Below, piece after piece: positions 41,058 to 50,067 of a stretch of 64,000 nucleotides of DNA (within the stretch, counting starts at the first letter, position 1; the number at the start of each line of letters is the position of its first letter). A program made the position numbers and the translations under genes. Below the pieces are notes generated by a model, which did not search any database, was not told where the DNA came from, and saw only the letters and a list, made by a program, of their open reading frames with translations. This DNA is from an uncultured bacterium (GTDB lineage: Bacteria > Desulfobacterota_D > UBA1144). The stretch is taken from NCBI GenBank assembly GCA_913050245.1, contig CAJWZJ010000001.1:54617-118616 (forward strand), in the 5' to 3' direction.

Positions 41058-42545
41058 ATGAATTTGTTCATTATTCTTGGAAATCAACTCTTTCCAGAGA
41101 GCCATTTTAAGCCATATAAAAAGAATCATCATTTTTTTATGTCTGAAAGCTTAAAAATGTGTAATAAATATAAATATCATAAAAAAAAATTACTATTTTT
41201 ACTAACATCTATGAGAATATTTGCCCAGAATTTAAAGGATAAGAACTATGATATTTCGTATAACAAGATAGGTATCAAAGATTATGATGATTTTTATCCT
41301 AATTTAAGGAAATTAATTTTAAAATATAAAGTAAAAAAAATTAAGACTTTCGAAATCCTAAATAAAAATCACGAAATTAAAATGAAGAAATTTGTTAATG
41401 ATAATGGTCTTGACTGGGAAATTATTGATTCTCCAATGTTTATCAATAACAAAAAATATTTTAAAGAATTTTTATCAAATTATAAAAAACCATTGATGGT
41501 AAATTTCTACAAATCTATAAGAAAGAAATTGAACTTGTTAGTAGATATAGAAAATAAACCTTTAGGTGGCAAATGGAGTTTCGACGAAGAGAATAGAAAA
41601 AAACTACCAAAGAATATTGAAATACCACAAATGCCAAGACCAAAAAAAAATAAAGAATTAGATAATATTATAAAATTGGTTGATGTTATATTTAAAGATA
41701 ATCCGGGTGATACTAAAAATTTTTGGCTCTCTACAGATCATAAAGGTGCAGAGCATGCACTAAAATCTTTTCTTGAAAATAAAATCAATTTGTTTGGCGA
41801 CTATGAGGATGCTGTTAGTACAAGAGATAGCTTTTTATTCCATAGCGCTATAAGTCCATATATGAATATAGGTCTTATTACACCTGAATTAATTATAAAA
41901 AAAGTTATAGAACACAGTAAAAAAAATAATATAAAGCTCAACTCACTTGAAGGATTTATTAGACAGATAGTAGGATGGCGTGAATTCATAAAAGGTATAT
42001 ATGATAATTTTTCAGTTGAAATGAATAAAAATAATTTCTTTAATCATACTAAAAACCTCACAGATAGTTGGTATGAAGGAACTACTGGCTTACTTCCATT
42101 AGATCATACAATTCGCAATGTCAAAAAAAATGCTTGGTCCCATCATATCGAAAGGCTTATGATATTGTCCAATATAATGAATCTTTGCGAAATTAAACCT
42201 AAAAATGTATTTCAGTGGTTTATGGAAATGTATGTTGATGCATATGAGTGGGTTATGGAACCAAACGTTTACGGAATGGGGCTTTTCAGCGATGGAGGAA
42301 TATTCGCAACAAAACCATATATTTGTGGCTCTAATTATTTTGTAAAAATGATGGATTTTAAAAAAGGTGAATGGTGCGATATATTGGATGGGCTTTATTG
42401 GAGATTTATAGATAAAAATCAGAAATTTTTTAAGGGTAATCCTAGGCTTTCGTTAATGACAAAAACTTTACAAAAAATTAATCCAAATAGAAAAGAAAAG
42501 ATATTTAATTTAGCTGAGGAATTTATAGAACAAAATACAAATTAA
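41058..42545 (+). CDS. Deoxyribodipyrimidine photolyase-related protein (PhrB / prokaryotic (6-4) photolyase-cryptochrome family)
   Basis: LFIILGNQLFP N-terminus; IRQIVGWREFIKGIY; HHIERLMILSNIMNL; VYGMGLFSDGGIFATKPY. Confidence 0.9.
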   Translation: MNLFIILGNQLFPESHFKPYKKNHHFFMSESLKMCNKYKYHKKKLLFLLTSMRIFAQNLKDKNYDISYNKIGIKDYDDFYPNLRKLILKYKVKKIKTFEILNKNHEIKMKKFVNDNGLDWEIIDSPMFINNKKYFKEFLSNYKKPLMVNFYKSIRKKLNLLVDIENKPLGGKWSFDEENRKKLPKNIEIPQMPRPKKNKELDNIIKLVDVIFKDNPGDTKNFWLSTDHKGAEHALKSFLENKINLFGDYEDAVSTRDSFLFHSAISPYMNIGLITPELIIKKVIEHSKKNNIKLNSLEGFIRQIVGWREFIKGIYDNFSVEMNKNNFFNHTKNLTDSWYEGTTGLLPLDHTIRNVKKNAWSHHIERLMILSNIMNLCEIKPKNVFQWFMEMYVDAYEWVMEPNVYGMGLFSDGGIFATKPYICGSNYFVKMMDFKKGEWCDILDGLYWRFIDKNQKFFKGNPRLSLMTKTLQKINPNRKEKIFNLAEEFIEQNTN

Positions 42546-43720
42546 TTATTCCATTTTTTTCTATAAACATAATCATTATCGTACAGACTTTTTTGCTTAT
42601 CTAAGTTAAAGACTCTTCCACCTCTGGGATCTGTCCCCAAACCTGCAATATACATCCAATTACAAAAGTTTATTTCAGTATCATAATCTATCAAATTTTT
42701 CTTAAAATACAGAGCGCCAGCTAGCCAGTTCAATTTTTTATTATAAATCAGATAACTTGAAAAGATTTGCCTCGCTCTATTAGATATATAACCCGTCTGT
42801 GTCAATTGATTGTTGATTGAATTAATTAAATCATCATCAAGTTTTGGGAAATTCCCTAAATTATTAGCAATACCACAAGAAGGATATTCTTTTTGGTTAA
42901 AAATTCCGGATGTATTAAAAATATTAGAGCCATAATGATAACTAAGTAGCTTAAAATATTCTCTCCATAATAGTTCAAATTTTAGCCAATAAGTTGATTG
43001 ATTAGAAACTATATTTTTTTCAAAAATTTTAATCAACTTAAATACTACTCTTGGAGAAATTGTTCCTATTGATAGTGGAATAGATAGGCCAGAAGATATA
43101 TTATTTCCATATAATTGATCTCTAGTTTGCTTATATGTTGGCAATGACTTTTTCATATAAAATAGAAAATTTTTAATTGTAAAATTTTCAACATCTCGAA
43201 TCTTATCAATTTTATTATTTTTAATAATGTTATTATTTAATTTCTTAAAACTTCTTATTGTATCTACAGGCTCTAAAATAAGATTATTTTTTTCAACAAT
43301 TTTCCTGAATTTAGTAAATGATTTTGGAAATCCATAATGTTGAATAAAAGTTTTTTGATTTATAAGATTTGCAAGCGTTATATATTTAATATCTAAATGA
43401 GGATAACTATCAGAAATTTTTTTAATCATCTGTTTTTCACTATTATATATAGGGAATCTTAAGACTACTTTTTGTATATCGTTATTTTTAATTTCTTCTA
43501 TTACTATATCCTCTAATTTCTTGCCACTTCTAAAAATAGGTATTAAGTTTTTCTGAATTAACTTTTTAGCAAATGAAAGGCATGCATATTTTTTCAATTC
43601 ATATCTTTTCCTAGAATAATCAGCAATGCTATTATTATCAGAATTTGGAATCCAAAGAAGAACACTTACTTCATCGTTCAAATCGAATAAATCATTGCTA
43701 ATGAATGTATTGTCATCCAT
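42542..43720 (-). CDS. DASH-like cryptochrome/photolyase (probably extends upstream to about 43756 with a non-AUG start)
   Basis: YKQTRDQLYG; STYWLKFELLWREYFKL; QTGYISNRARQIFSSYL; INFCNWMYIAGLGTDPRGGRVFN. Confidence 0.87.
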   Translation of the reverse strand: MDDNTFISNDLFDLNDEVSVLLWIPNSDNNSIADYSRKRYELKKYACLSFAKKLIQKNLIPIFRSGKKLEDIVIEEIKNNDIQKVVLRFPIYNSEKQMIKKISDSYPHLDIKYITLANLINQKTFIQHYGFPKSFTKFRKIVEKNNLILEPVDTIRSFKKLNNNIIKNNKIDKIRDVENFTIKNFLFYMKKSLPTYKQTRDQLYGNNISSGLSIPLSIGTISPRVVFKLIKIFEKNIVSNQSTYWLKFELLWREYFKLLSYHYGSNIFNTSGIFNQKEYPSCGIANNLGNFPKLDDDLINSINNQLTQTGYISNRARQIFSSYLIYNKKLNWLAGALYFKKNLIDYDTEINFCNWMYIAGLGTDPRGGRVFNLDKQKSLYDNDYVYRKKWNN

Positions 43721-43730
43721 TCTATAGTTA

Positions 43731-43874
43731 TTATTTACTACTAATAAAACGTTGATTTTTGTTTCTCCTACATTTATTGCTACAATAAACTACTTGATCC
43801 CATATCAGTTTCCATTTTTTCCTATTTTGAAAGTGCCTTCCACAGACAGGACATTTCTTGGTTTCTTTGTACAT
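43731..43874 (-). CDS. DUF2256-type small zinc-ribbon protein (47 aa; not in ORF track)
   Basis: Manual translation: MYKETKKCPVCGRHFQNRKKWKLIWDQVVYCSNKCRRNKNQRFISSK*; CPxCGRxFxxRKKW...VxYCSxxCR pattern. Confidence 0.9.
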   Translation of the reverse strand: MYKETKKCPVCGRHFQNRKKWKLIWDQVVYCSNKCRRNKNQRFISSK

Positions 43875-43941
43875 ATATATGAAAATAGCTAATTTTAAAA
43901 ATTATTCCTCTTTTTATTTAAAACTTATATATAATAGAATT

Positions 43942-44982
43942 ATGGATTTAGAATTATTAAAAAATCTTTGCGATACGCCCGGTGTTCCAGGAGTGGAAGA
44001 TGAAATTGCAAAAATAGTTTTTAAGAATATATCTTCTCTTTGTTTTAGTCATGAAGTTGACCCCATGGGAAATCATATTTTTCAAGTAAATAATAAAATT
44101 GAAGGTGCCCCTACAATACTTGTCGATGCCCATATGGATGAAGTTGGTTTTCTTGTATCTAATATTGAAGCCAATGGCATGCTTAGAGTCATATCTTTAG
44201 GAGGCATCGATCCTAAATTATTTTATGGTCAAAGATTAACTATTTGGGGCAAGAAAAATGTTGAATCAACAGTTGCAGCAATACCTCCTCACATATCTGG
44301 TAAAAATGATTCTGTCACACAAGTTGAAGACTGTTTGATTGATACCGGTTTATCAGTAAAGGAAGTTTTAAAATTAATAAAGATTGGAGACCAAGTTACC
44401 TTTTCTACTAAATGTGAAATTGGTTTCGATAGAGTAATTTCAAAAGCATTAGATGATAGAGTTGGTCTTTTTGTATTAATAGAATCTGTAAAAGCTCTTG
44501 CAAAAAAGAAACTGAATTGTAACTTTTTTGTTTCGGCCTCTGTCCAAGAAGAAATGGGACTTAGAGGCGCAAGAATAATTAACTCTAGAGTTAACCCTGA
44601 TTTTTCAATTGCATTAGAAGGAACTGTATCTAATGATTTAGTTGGTGTTCCCCAATATAAATCTTTAGCGAATCTTGATAATGGGCCAGAAATTAGAATT
44701 TCAGATAAATATTTGATAGCTGATAGAAAACTTAATTCATTCATTGAAGGATTAGCAAAAAAGAAAAAAATACCTTATCAACTAACAGCAAAAAATGCTG
44801 GAGGTACAAATTCAACTGCGTTCCAGGTCACAGGAAATGGATCTAAGGCAACAGTACTATCAGTTCCTGTAAGGTATTTACATAGTCCAAGTTCAATATG
44901 TAAAATTAAAGACATTAAAAATACCATAAAATTATTAACCGAGATAATCAGTAAGATTAATACTTTTCAAAATGCAAAATAA
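43942..44982 (+). CDS. M42 family (glutamyl/endoglucanase-type) aminopeptidase
   Basis: LCDTPGVPGVEDEIA; DAHMDEVGFLV; KALDDRVGLFVLIE; QEEMGLRGA. Start trimmed to MDLELL. Confidence 0.9.
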   Translation: MDLELLKNLCDTPGVPGVEDEIAKIVFKNISSLCFSHEVDPMGNHIFQVNNKIEGAPTILVDAHMDEVGFLVSNIEANGMLRVISLGGIDPKLFYGQRLTIWGKKNVESTVAAIPPHISGKNDSVTQVEDCLIDTGLSVKEVLKLIKIGDQVTFSTKCEIGFDRVISKALDDRVGLFVLIESVKALAKKKLNCNFFVSASVQEEMGLRGARIINSRVNPDFSIALEGTVSNDLVGVPQYKSLANLDNGPEIRISDKYLIADRKLNSFIEGLAKKKKIPYQLTAKNAGGTNSTAFQVTGNGSKATVLSVPVRYLHSPSSICKIKDIKNTIKLLTEIISKINTFQNAK

Positions 44983-45277
44983 GCAGATTTTTTCCATTTT
45001 TAAAGATTTCCTAGAAAATAAAAATTTAACATTATCTGATGAACTAAATAATCTTTATTTAAAAACTTATAAAAATTTAAAAATAGATCTACAAGATGAG
45101 GCACTGCTTGAAACTATATCCAAAGAGGATAGATTGGAACTATTGGAAAAAATTTCAGCTAAAATCAATGTTGATGATATAAATAACCAAAAAATAATAG
45201 ATATTTTTTTTCATGAAATTACAGATTCTATAGACTATATATATAATCTCATAATTAGTAAGCAGCTTGGAGGCTAA
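44972..45277 (+). CDS. Hypothetical 101-aa protein
   Basis: Overlaps aminopeptidase 3' end by 11 nt, same strand; uninterrupted frame. Confidence 0.6.
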   Translation: MQNKQIFSIFKDFLENKNLTLSDELNNLYLKTYKNLKIDLQDEALLETISKEDRLELLEKISAKINVDDINNQKIIDIFFHEITDSIDYIYNLIISKQLGG

Positions 45278-45334
45278 TATATTCTGAAATTGTTGATTTT
45301 AGGCGATTATCAGTAAAAATATTAAACAACTGTG

Positions 45335-45697
45335 ATGAACTATTACCCCTTTTTTCTTGTTTTATTTATTATGTTGCTTTCCTTACCTTTAATAATGATT
45401 GCGACTTCTAAAATAGTCAGATTTATTGCAGGGTATAGTAATCAAACTTCAGATTCTATTTATGAATGTGGTGAACCTAGAGTAGAGAATTCATGGACAA
45501 AAATCCCAATAGCATATTATAAAGTAGCACTTATATTTATATTATTCGATATAGAATTGGTTTTTGTCTTTCCTTGGATTTTAAGTTTGGGAAATCCTTC
45601 ACCTGAAATTTATCTTTCTTTTATAACATTTATAGTAATATTATTTGTTGGATGGATTTACGCTTATAAAAAAGGATTTTTAAAATGGGAAATGTAA
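45335..45697 (+). CDS. nuoA: NADH-quinone oxidoreductase subunit A
   Basis: [39 protein letters not shown]. Confidence 0.95.
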   Translation: MNYYPFFLVLFIMLLSLPLIMIATSKIVRFIAGYSNQTSDSIYECGEPRVENSWTKIPIAYYKVALIFILFDIELVFVFPWILSLGNPSPEIYLSFITFIVILFVGWIYAYKKGFLKWEM

Positions 45698-46671
45698 AAA
45701 AATCTCTAAAAGACATAGGGTCTTTCATGAAATTGCCAGGAGCAAACATGTTTATGACTAAGACCGAGGATTTGTTTAATTGGGCTAATAAATCAAGTCT
45801 ATGGCCTTTGTCTTTTGGGCTCGCATGTTGTGCAATAGAAATGATGGCAACTTTTTCATCAAGATATGATTTGGATAGACTCGGAATGATCACAAGGGCT
45901 TCCCCCAGACAAGCTGATCTAATGATTGTTGCTGGAACCGTTACAGTTAAAATGGGTGAAAGGATAAAGACCCTATATGACCAAATGGCTGGTCCAAAAT
46001 GGGTTATAGCTGCTGGAAGTTGTGCTATCTCTGGGGATCATTACAGGCATGTTTACAGTGTAGTTCCGGGAGTGGATTGGATTATACCTGTTGATGTCTA
46101 TGTTCCAGGATGTCCACCTACCCCAGAAGCTTTTATTGATGGAATCCTTGCTCTTCAGGATATAATTTCTAAAGGTAAAAGTGCCCCTACTTTTAACTCT
46201 GTCTCCTGTGAAAGAAAAAGTATTGATGAAGTAAAAGTTAAGAAAAAAGAGATATTATTTGATAAAGAGTTAATTGACTCAAATCTAATTTTTGAAAAAT
46301 GCAATGAGATTAAATCTTTAGGTTATAACTACCTTAACTTTATAACCGCGACAGATTTTGATAATAGCTTAGTGCTTACCTATATGTTTTCTAATAACTT
46401 TGAAAATAAAAAATTAGAAATAAATGTTAAATTAGGTCCTGAAAATAGATTAGACTCAATTTCTAATATTTATCCCGGTGCAGAATGGCAAGAGAGAGAA
46501 GTTTATGATATGTTCGGTGTAAAATTTAATAATCACCCAAAATTAGAGAGAATCTTAATGCCAGATGATTGGATTGGACACCCTTTATTGAAAAATTATA
46601 AAATGGAACAAGCAAAATTACCCTACAGACCATCGAGAGAGGACTATGAATCTTGGAAAACAAAATTATAG
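45685..46671 (+). CDS. Fused NADH-quinone oxidoreductase subunits B and C
   Basis: Nuo[31 protein letters not shown]; then Nuo[44 protein letters not shown] in the same frame. Confidence 0.95.
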   Translation: MGNVKKSLKDIGSFMKLPGANMFMTKTEDLFNWANKSSLWPLSFGLACCAIEMMATFSSRYDLDRLGMITRASPRQADLMIVAGTVTVKMGERIKTLYDQMAGPKWVIAAGSCAISGDHYRHVYSVVPGVDWIIPVDVYVPGCPPTPEAFIDGILALQDIISKGKSAPTFNSVSCERKSIDEVKVKKKEILFDKELIDSNLIFEKCNEIKSLGYNYLNFITATDFDNSLVLTYMFSNNFENKKLEINVKLGPENRLDSISNIYPGAEWQEREVYDMFGVKFNNHPKLERILMPDDWIGHPLLKNYKMEQAKLPYRPSREDYESWKTKL

Positions 46672-47795
46672 AGAAAGACTTTGGTGATTTAGCCTTAAAT
46701 ATGGGCCCACAACATCCTTCTACACATGGAGTTTTTAGATTAAAACTTCATTTAGAAGGAGAAAAAATAAATAGAGTAGAATCCTATTTAGGTTATCTTC
46801 ATAGAGGTGTTGAAAAATTAACTGAGAATTTAGATTACGATATGATTCCTCCTGTTCTTGAAAGAGATGATTATTTATCTCCAACATCTAATTCCTTGGG
46901 ATTTATAAATACTATAGAAGAAATGTGTAATATAGAAGTTCCAAAAAGGGCCTCGTATTTAAGAGTGTTAATTGCTGAGCTGCAAAGAATAAGCTCACAT
47001 CTTGTAGCCCTAGGTACCTATGGTTTAGATTTAGGTGGTGCGTTAGGCGGTGGAGCTAGCTTATTCCTTTATTGTTTCAGAGAAAGAGAAAAAATTTTAG
47101 ATGTCTTAGAAGTTATTACTGGAACAAGATTTCATACAAATATGAACCAAGTTGGTGGAGTTAGATATGATGTTAATGATGAATCTTTAAATAAAATAAA
47201 GGACCTTATTAATTATTTAAAACCAAAGTTAAATGAATATTATAATGTTATTTCTAATGACGAGATTTTTATGAAAAGAACTAAAAATATAGGAATTATC
47301 ACTAAAGAGCTTGTGATGTCTTCTGGCGGTTCAGGACCAGTAGCAAGAGGATCAGGCATAAATTATGATATTAGAAAAAATAATTCTTATGAAATTTATG
47401 ATGAATTATCTTTTGAAATTCCAATTGGAAAGAATGGGGATTCTTATGATAGAACTATGGTAAGAATGAGAGAAACTATAGAATCAATCAAAATCATAGA
47501 ACAAATTTTAGAAAAACTTCCTGAGGGAGCTTTGTGTTCCAGAAAGCCTCTTAAAAGTGCAAAACTTCTTAAGCCACCGAAAGGCTCACATTATAAGGCA
47601 ATAGAATCGCCTAGGGGAGAATTAGGGTTTTTTATAGTTTCGGATGGTACGTCTATGCCTTATAGAATGAAAATTAGAGCACCATCTTTTAGTAATTTAT
47701 CTATTGTTGAGAAATTATTACCAGAAACTTATATTGCAGATGCTGTTGTTATTCTCGGATCCCTTGATCCAGTATTTGGAGATGTGGATAGATAA
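46653..47795 (+). CDS. nuoD: NADH-quinone oxidoreductase subunit D
   Basis: [46 protein letters not shown]. Confidence 0.97.
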   Translation: MENKIIEKDFGDLALNMGPQHPSTHGVFRLKLHLEGEKINRVESYLGYLHRGVEKLTENLDYDMIPPVLERDDYLSPTSNSLGFINTIEEMCNIEVPKRASYLRVLIAELQRISSHLVALGTYGLDLGGALGGGASLFLYCFREREKILDVLEVITGTRFHTNMNQVGGVRYDVNDESLNKIKDLINYLKPKLNEYYNVISNDEIFMKRTKNIGIITKELVMSSGGSGPVARGSGINYDIRKNNSYEIYDELSFEIPIGKNGDSYDRTMVRMRETIESIKIIEQILEKLPEGALCSRKPLKSAKLLKPPKGSHYKAIESPRGELGFFIVSDGTSMPYRMKIRAPSFSNLSIVEKLLPETYIADAVVILGSLDPVFGDVDR

Positions 47796-48769
47796 TGAAT
47801 TTATTTATAGACTTTGTAACACCTATTTTTTTAACAATATCTATACTGATTTTAATAGTTGCCTATTTAGTTTGGTTGGAAAGAAAAGTTGCTGCTAAAA
47901 TGCAGTCACGTATTGGTCCATACTTAGTAGGTAAACCGCATGGTTTACTTCAACCTCTAGCTGATGCCCTAAAATTAATGTTAAAAGATGATTCTAGTCC
48001 AAAGAATTCAGATAGGCTACTATTCAATTTTGGACCTATATGGGTTATGGTCGTTAGCCTTGCCTCCTTCGCATTACTGCCTTTTGTTTTTGAAAATCAG
48101 ATGATCAAAACTAATTTAGCTTTAATGTTATTTATTGCTATTAGCTCCTTAATTATAGTTGGCATATTCATAGCTGGTTGGTCCTCGAATAATAAATTCG
48201 CTTTAATATCAGTTATTAGGATAATTGCTCAAATAATATCTTATGAAATACCTCTCATAATTTCACTTTTAATTCCTTGTATAATTATCGGAAGCCTTGG
48301 ATTTATTGAAATTATTAATTATCAGCAAACAACTTGGTTTATTTTTTATCCTGTTATTGGCCAAATAGCATTTATACTTTTTTTTATTTCATCTTTAGCA
48401 GAAGGTAACAGAATTCCATTTGATTTATCAGAAGCTGAATCAGAGCTTGTATCAGGATATACAACTGAATATTCAGGAATCAAGTTTGCCCTATTCTATC
48501 TTGCTGAATATGTACATTTATTTGGTATTTCAGTTTTAGGTTCGATAATTTTTTTAGGCGGTCCTAGTGGAATATTTTTTACCTCTAACTTTCTAATAGT
48601 TTTTAAAGCTCTTTTGTTATTCACAATAGTGCTTTTTGTGAGATGGAGTTTTTTTAGGATTAGAATTGATCAATTATTAAAATTTAATTGGAATAATTTA
48701 ATTCCTATTTCATTCGTTTTGCTTTTAATATCTTGCTTATTAAAATATTATATGGATTTGGTTATATGA
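47795..48769 (+). CDS. nuoH: NADH-quinone oxidoreductase subunit H
   Basis: WLERKVAAKMQSRIGPYLVGKPHGLLQPLADALKL. Confidence 0.96.
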   Translation: MNLFIDFVTPIFLTISILILIVAYLVWLERKVAAKMQSRIGPYLVGKPHGLLQPLADALKLMLKDDSSPKNSDRLLFNFGPIWVMVVSLASFALLPFVFENQMIKTNLALMLFIAISSLIIVGIFIAGWSSNNKFALISVIRIIAQIISYEIPLIISLLIPCIIIGSLGFIEIINYQQTTWFIFYPVIGQIAFILFFISSLAEGNRIPFDLSEAESELVSGYTTEYSGIKFALFYLAEYVHLFGISVLGSIIFLGGPSGIFFTSNFLIVFKALLLFTIVLFVRWSFFRIRIDQLLKFNWNNLIPISFVLLLISCLLKYYMDLVI

Positions 48770-49260
48770 AATTAAAAAAGATTTTTCAGAATATCATTAG
48801 AAATTTAAAATTTACAATGAGTAATATAACCAAAGGCTCAACGACTATAAATTATCCAGATGAAAAAAGGGACTTTCCCGATAAGTTAAGAATAGGAACA
48901 TTTGGTCTCACAGTTGATAAAGATAGTGGAGAAGAAAATTGTATAGCATGTAAATTATGTGAGAGAATATGTCCTTCTAATATTATTGATATAGAAATTG
49001 AAAAGAGAGATGGTAGAGGTTTTGCTAAAAATTTCTTTTTAGATTTACAAAGTTGTATTCAATGTGAATTATGCGTTCAAATATGTCCGGTTGATGCAAT
49101 AATAATGATGAAAGTGCCTGCGGAACCTGTTACTCTGAGATCAGATCTTTATCTAAATAAATCTAAAATGATGTCTAATGCAAAGCTATATAAAGAGTCT
49201 TGGGCTCGCGGAAGTTTACTTCAAGAATCACATAAACCAATTATTAAGGAAAGCAAATAG
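48766..49260 (+). CDS. nuoI: NADH-quinone oxidoreductase subunit I
   Basis: CIACKLCERICPSNI and CIQCELCVQICPVDAI; ATGA overlap with nuoH. Confidence 0.95.
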   Translation: MKLKKIFQNIIRNLKFTMSNITKGSTTINYPDEKRDFPDKLRIGTFGLTVDKDSGEENCIACKLCERICPSNIIDIEIEKRDGRGFAKNFFLDLQSCIQCELCVQICPVDAIIMMKVPAEPVTLRSDLYLNKSKMMSNAKLYKESWARGSLLQESHKPIIKESK

Positions 49261-49767
49261 ATGCTAACATCTCTAACAGTAATTTTTTCAATATTGTCAG
49301 TTATCTCCGCAATCATGTGTGCTTTAAGCTCAAAGATAATTAGAACTACTTTTTTCTTTGGTGTAACACTTTTCTTAATATCCTTTGTATTTATTACAAT
49401 TGGATCTACAATGCTAGGAATTATTCAGATACTTCTCTATACCGGGGGTACTCTTATATTATTTCTATTTGCAGTAATTCTAACTGCTGATTGGGATTAT
49501 AATGAGCTAAGCCAAACTTTCAGCTCTCCAATAAAAGCCCTGATAATTTCATTTGTATTCTTTTTAGTATCTTCTTATGTATTAACCAAGTCTAAAACTA
49601 TGCAAGAATTATCCGAACGATTCTCTTGGGAATTTGTTCCGTCATCTGAATCAATAAGTACATCATTATTTACTGATTGGTATCCACTACTTGAGATTGC
49701 CTCAATACTTCTATTGGGAACAATTATTGGGTGTTTAGTTTTATTAAAATTAAGGAAAGGTGAATAA
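49261..49767 (+). CDS. nuoJ: NADH-quinone oxidoreductase subunit J
   Basis: Multi-TM, IIQILLYTGGTLILFLFAVIL; operon position. Confidence 0.93.
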   Translation: MLTSLTVIFSILSVISAIMCALSSKIIRTTFFFGVTLFLISFVFITIGSTMLGIIQILLYTGGTLILFLFAVILTADWDYNELSQTFSSPIKALIISFVFFLVSSYVLTKSKTMQELSERFSWEFVPSSESISTSLFTDWYPLLEIASILLLGTIIGCLVLLKLRKGE

Positions 49768-49769
49768 TA

Positions 49770-50066
49770 ATGTTTTGGATATTAATTTTTTCTGCTCTTT
49801 TAATTTCATCTCTTGGACTATTCATGTTATTGAGTAAAAAACATATTCTTTCTATACTTATTGGAATTGAACTTATATTAAATGGAATAAATCTTATTTT
49901 TATCGTAGTAGCTAAAACTCAATCTTCTTTTTTAGCAGACATAATGATCATGTTTATATTAGTAATAACAGCCTGTGAAGTTGCTATCGGACTTGCAATA
50001 TTTATATTGAATCAAAGATTAAATAAAACAATAGATATTGGGGAGCTTGATTCGCTGAGAGATTAA
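49770..50066 (+). CDS. nuoK: NADH-quinone oxidoreductase subunit K
   Basis: ILIGIELILNGINLIFIVVAK...CEVAIGLAIFI. Confidence 0.95.
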   Translation: MFWILIFSALLISSLGLFMLLSKKHILSILIGIELILNGINLIFIVVAKTQSSFLADIMIMFILVITACEVAIGLAIFILNQRLNKTIDIGELDSLRD

Positions 50067-50067
50067 T

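Noticed and set aside
43858-43941. N-terminal extension of the M42 peptidase ORF (MVSLYIYMKIANFKN...)
   Set aside because: Overlaps the DUF2256 gene start and precedes the conserved family start; MDLELL at 43942 fits better.
48733-48765. Longer NuoI start at 48733
   Set aside because: Would overlap nuoH by 37 nt; ATG at 48766 gives a standard ATGA coupling.
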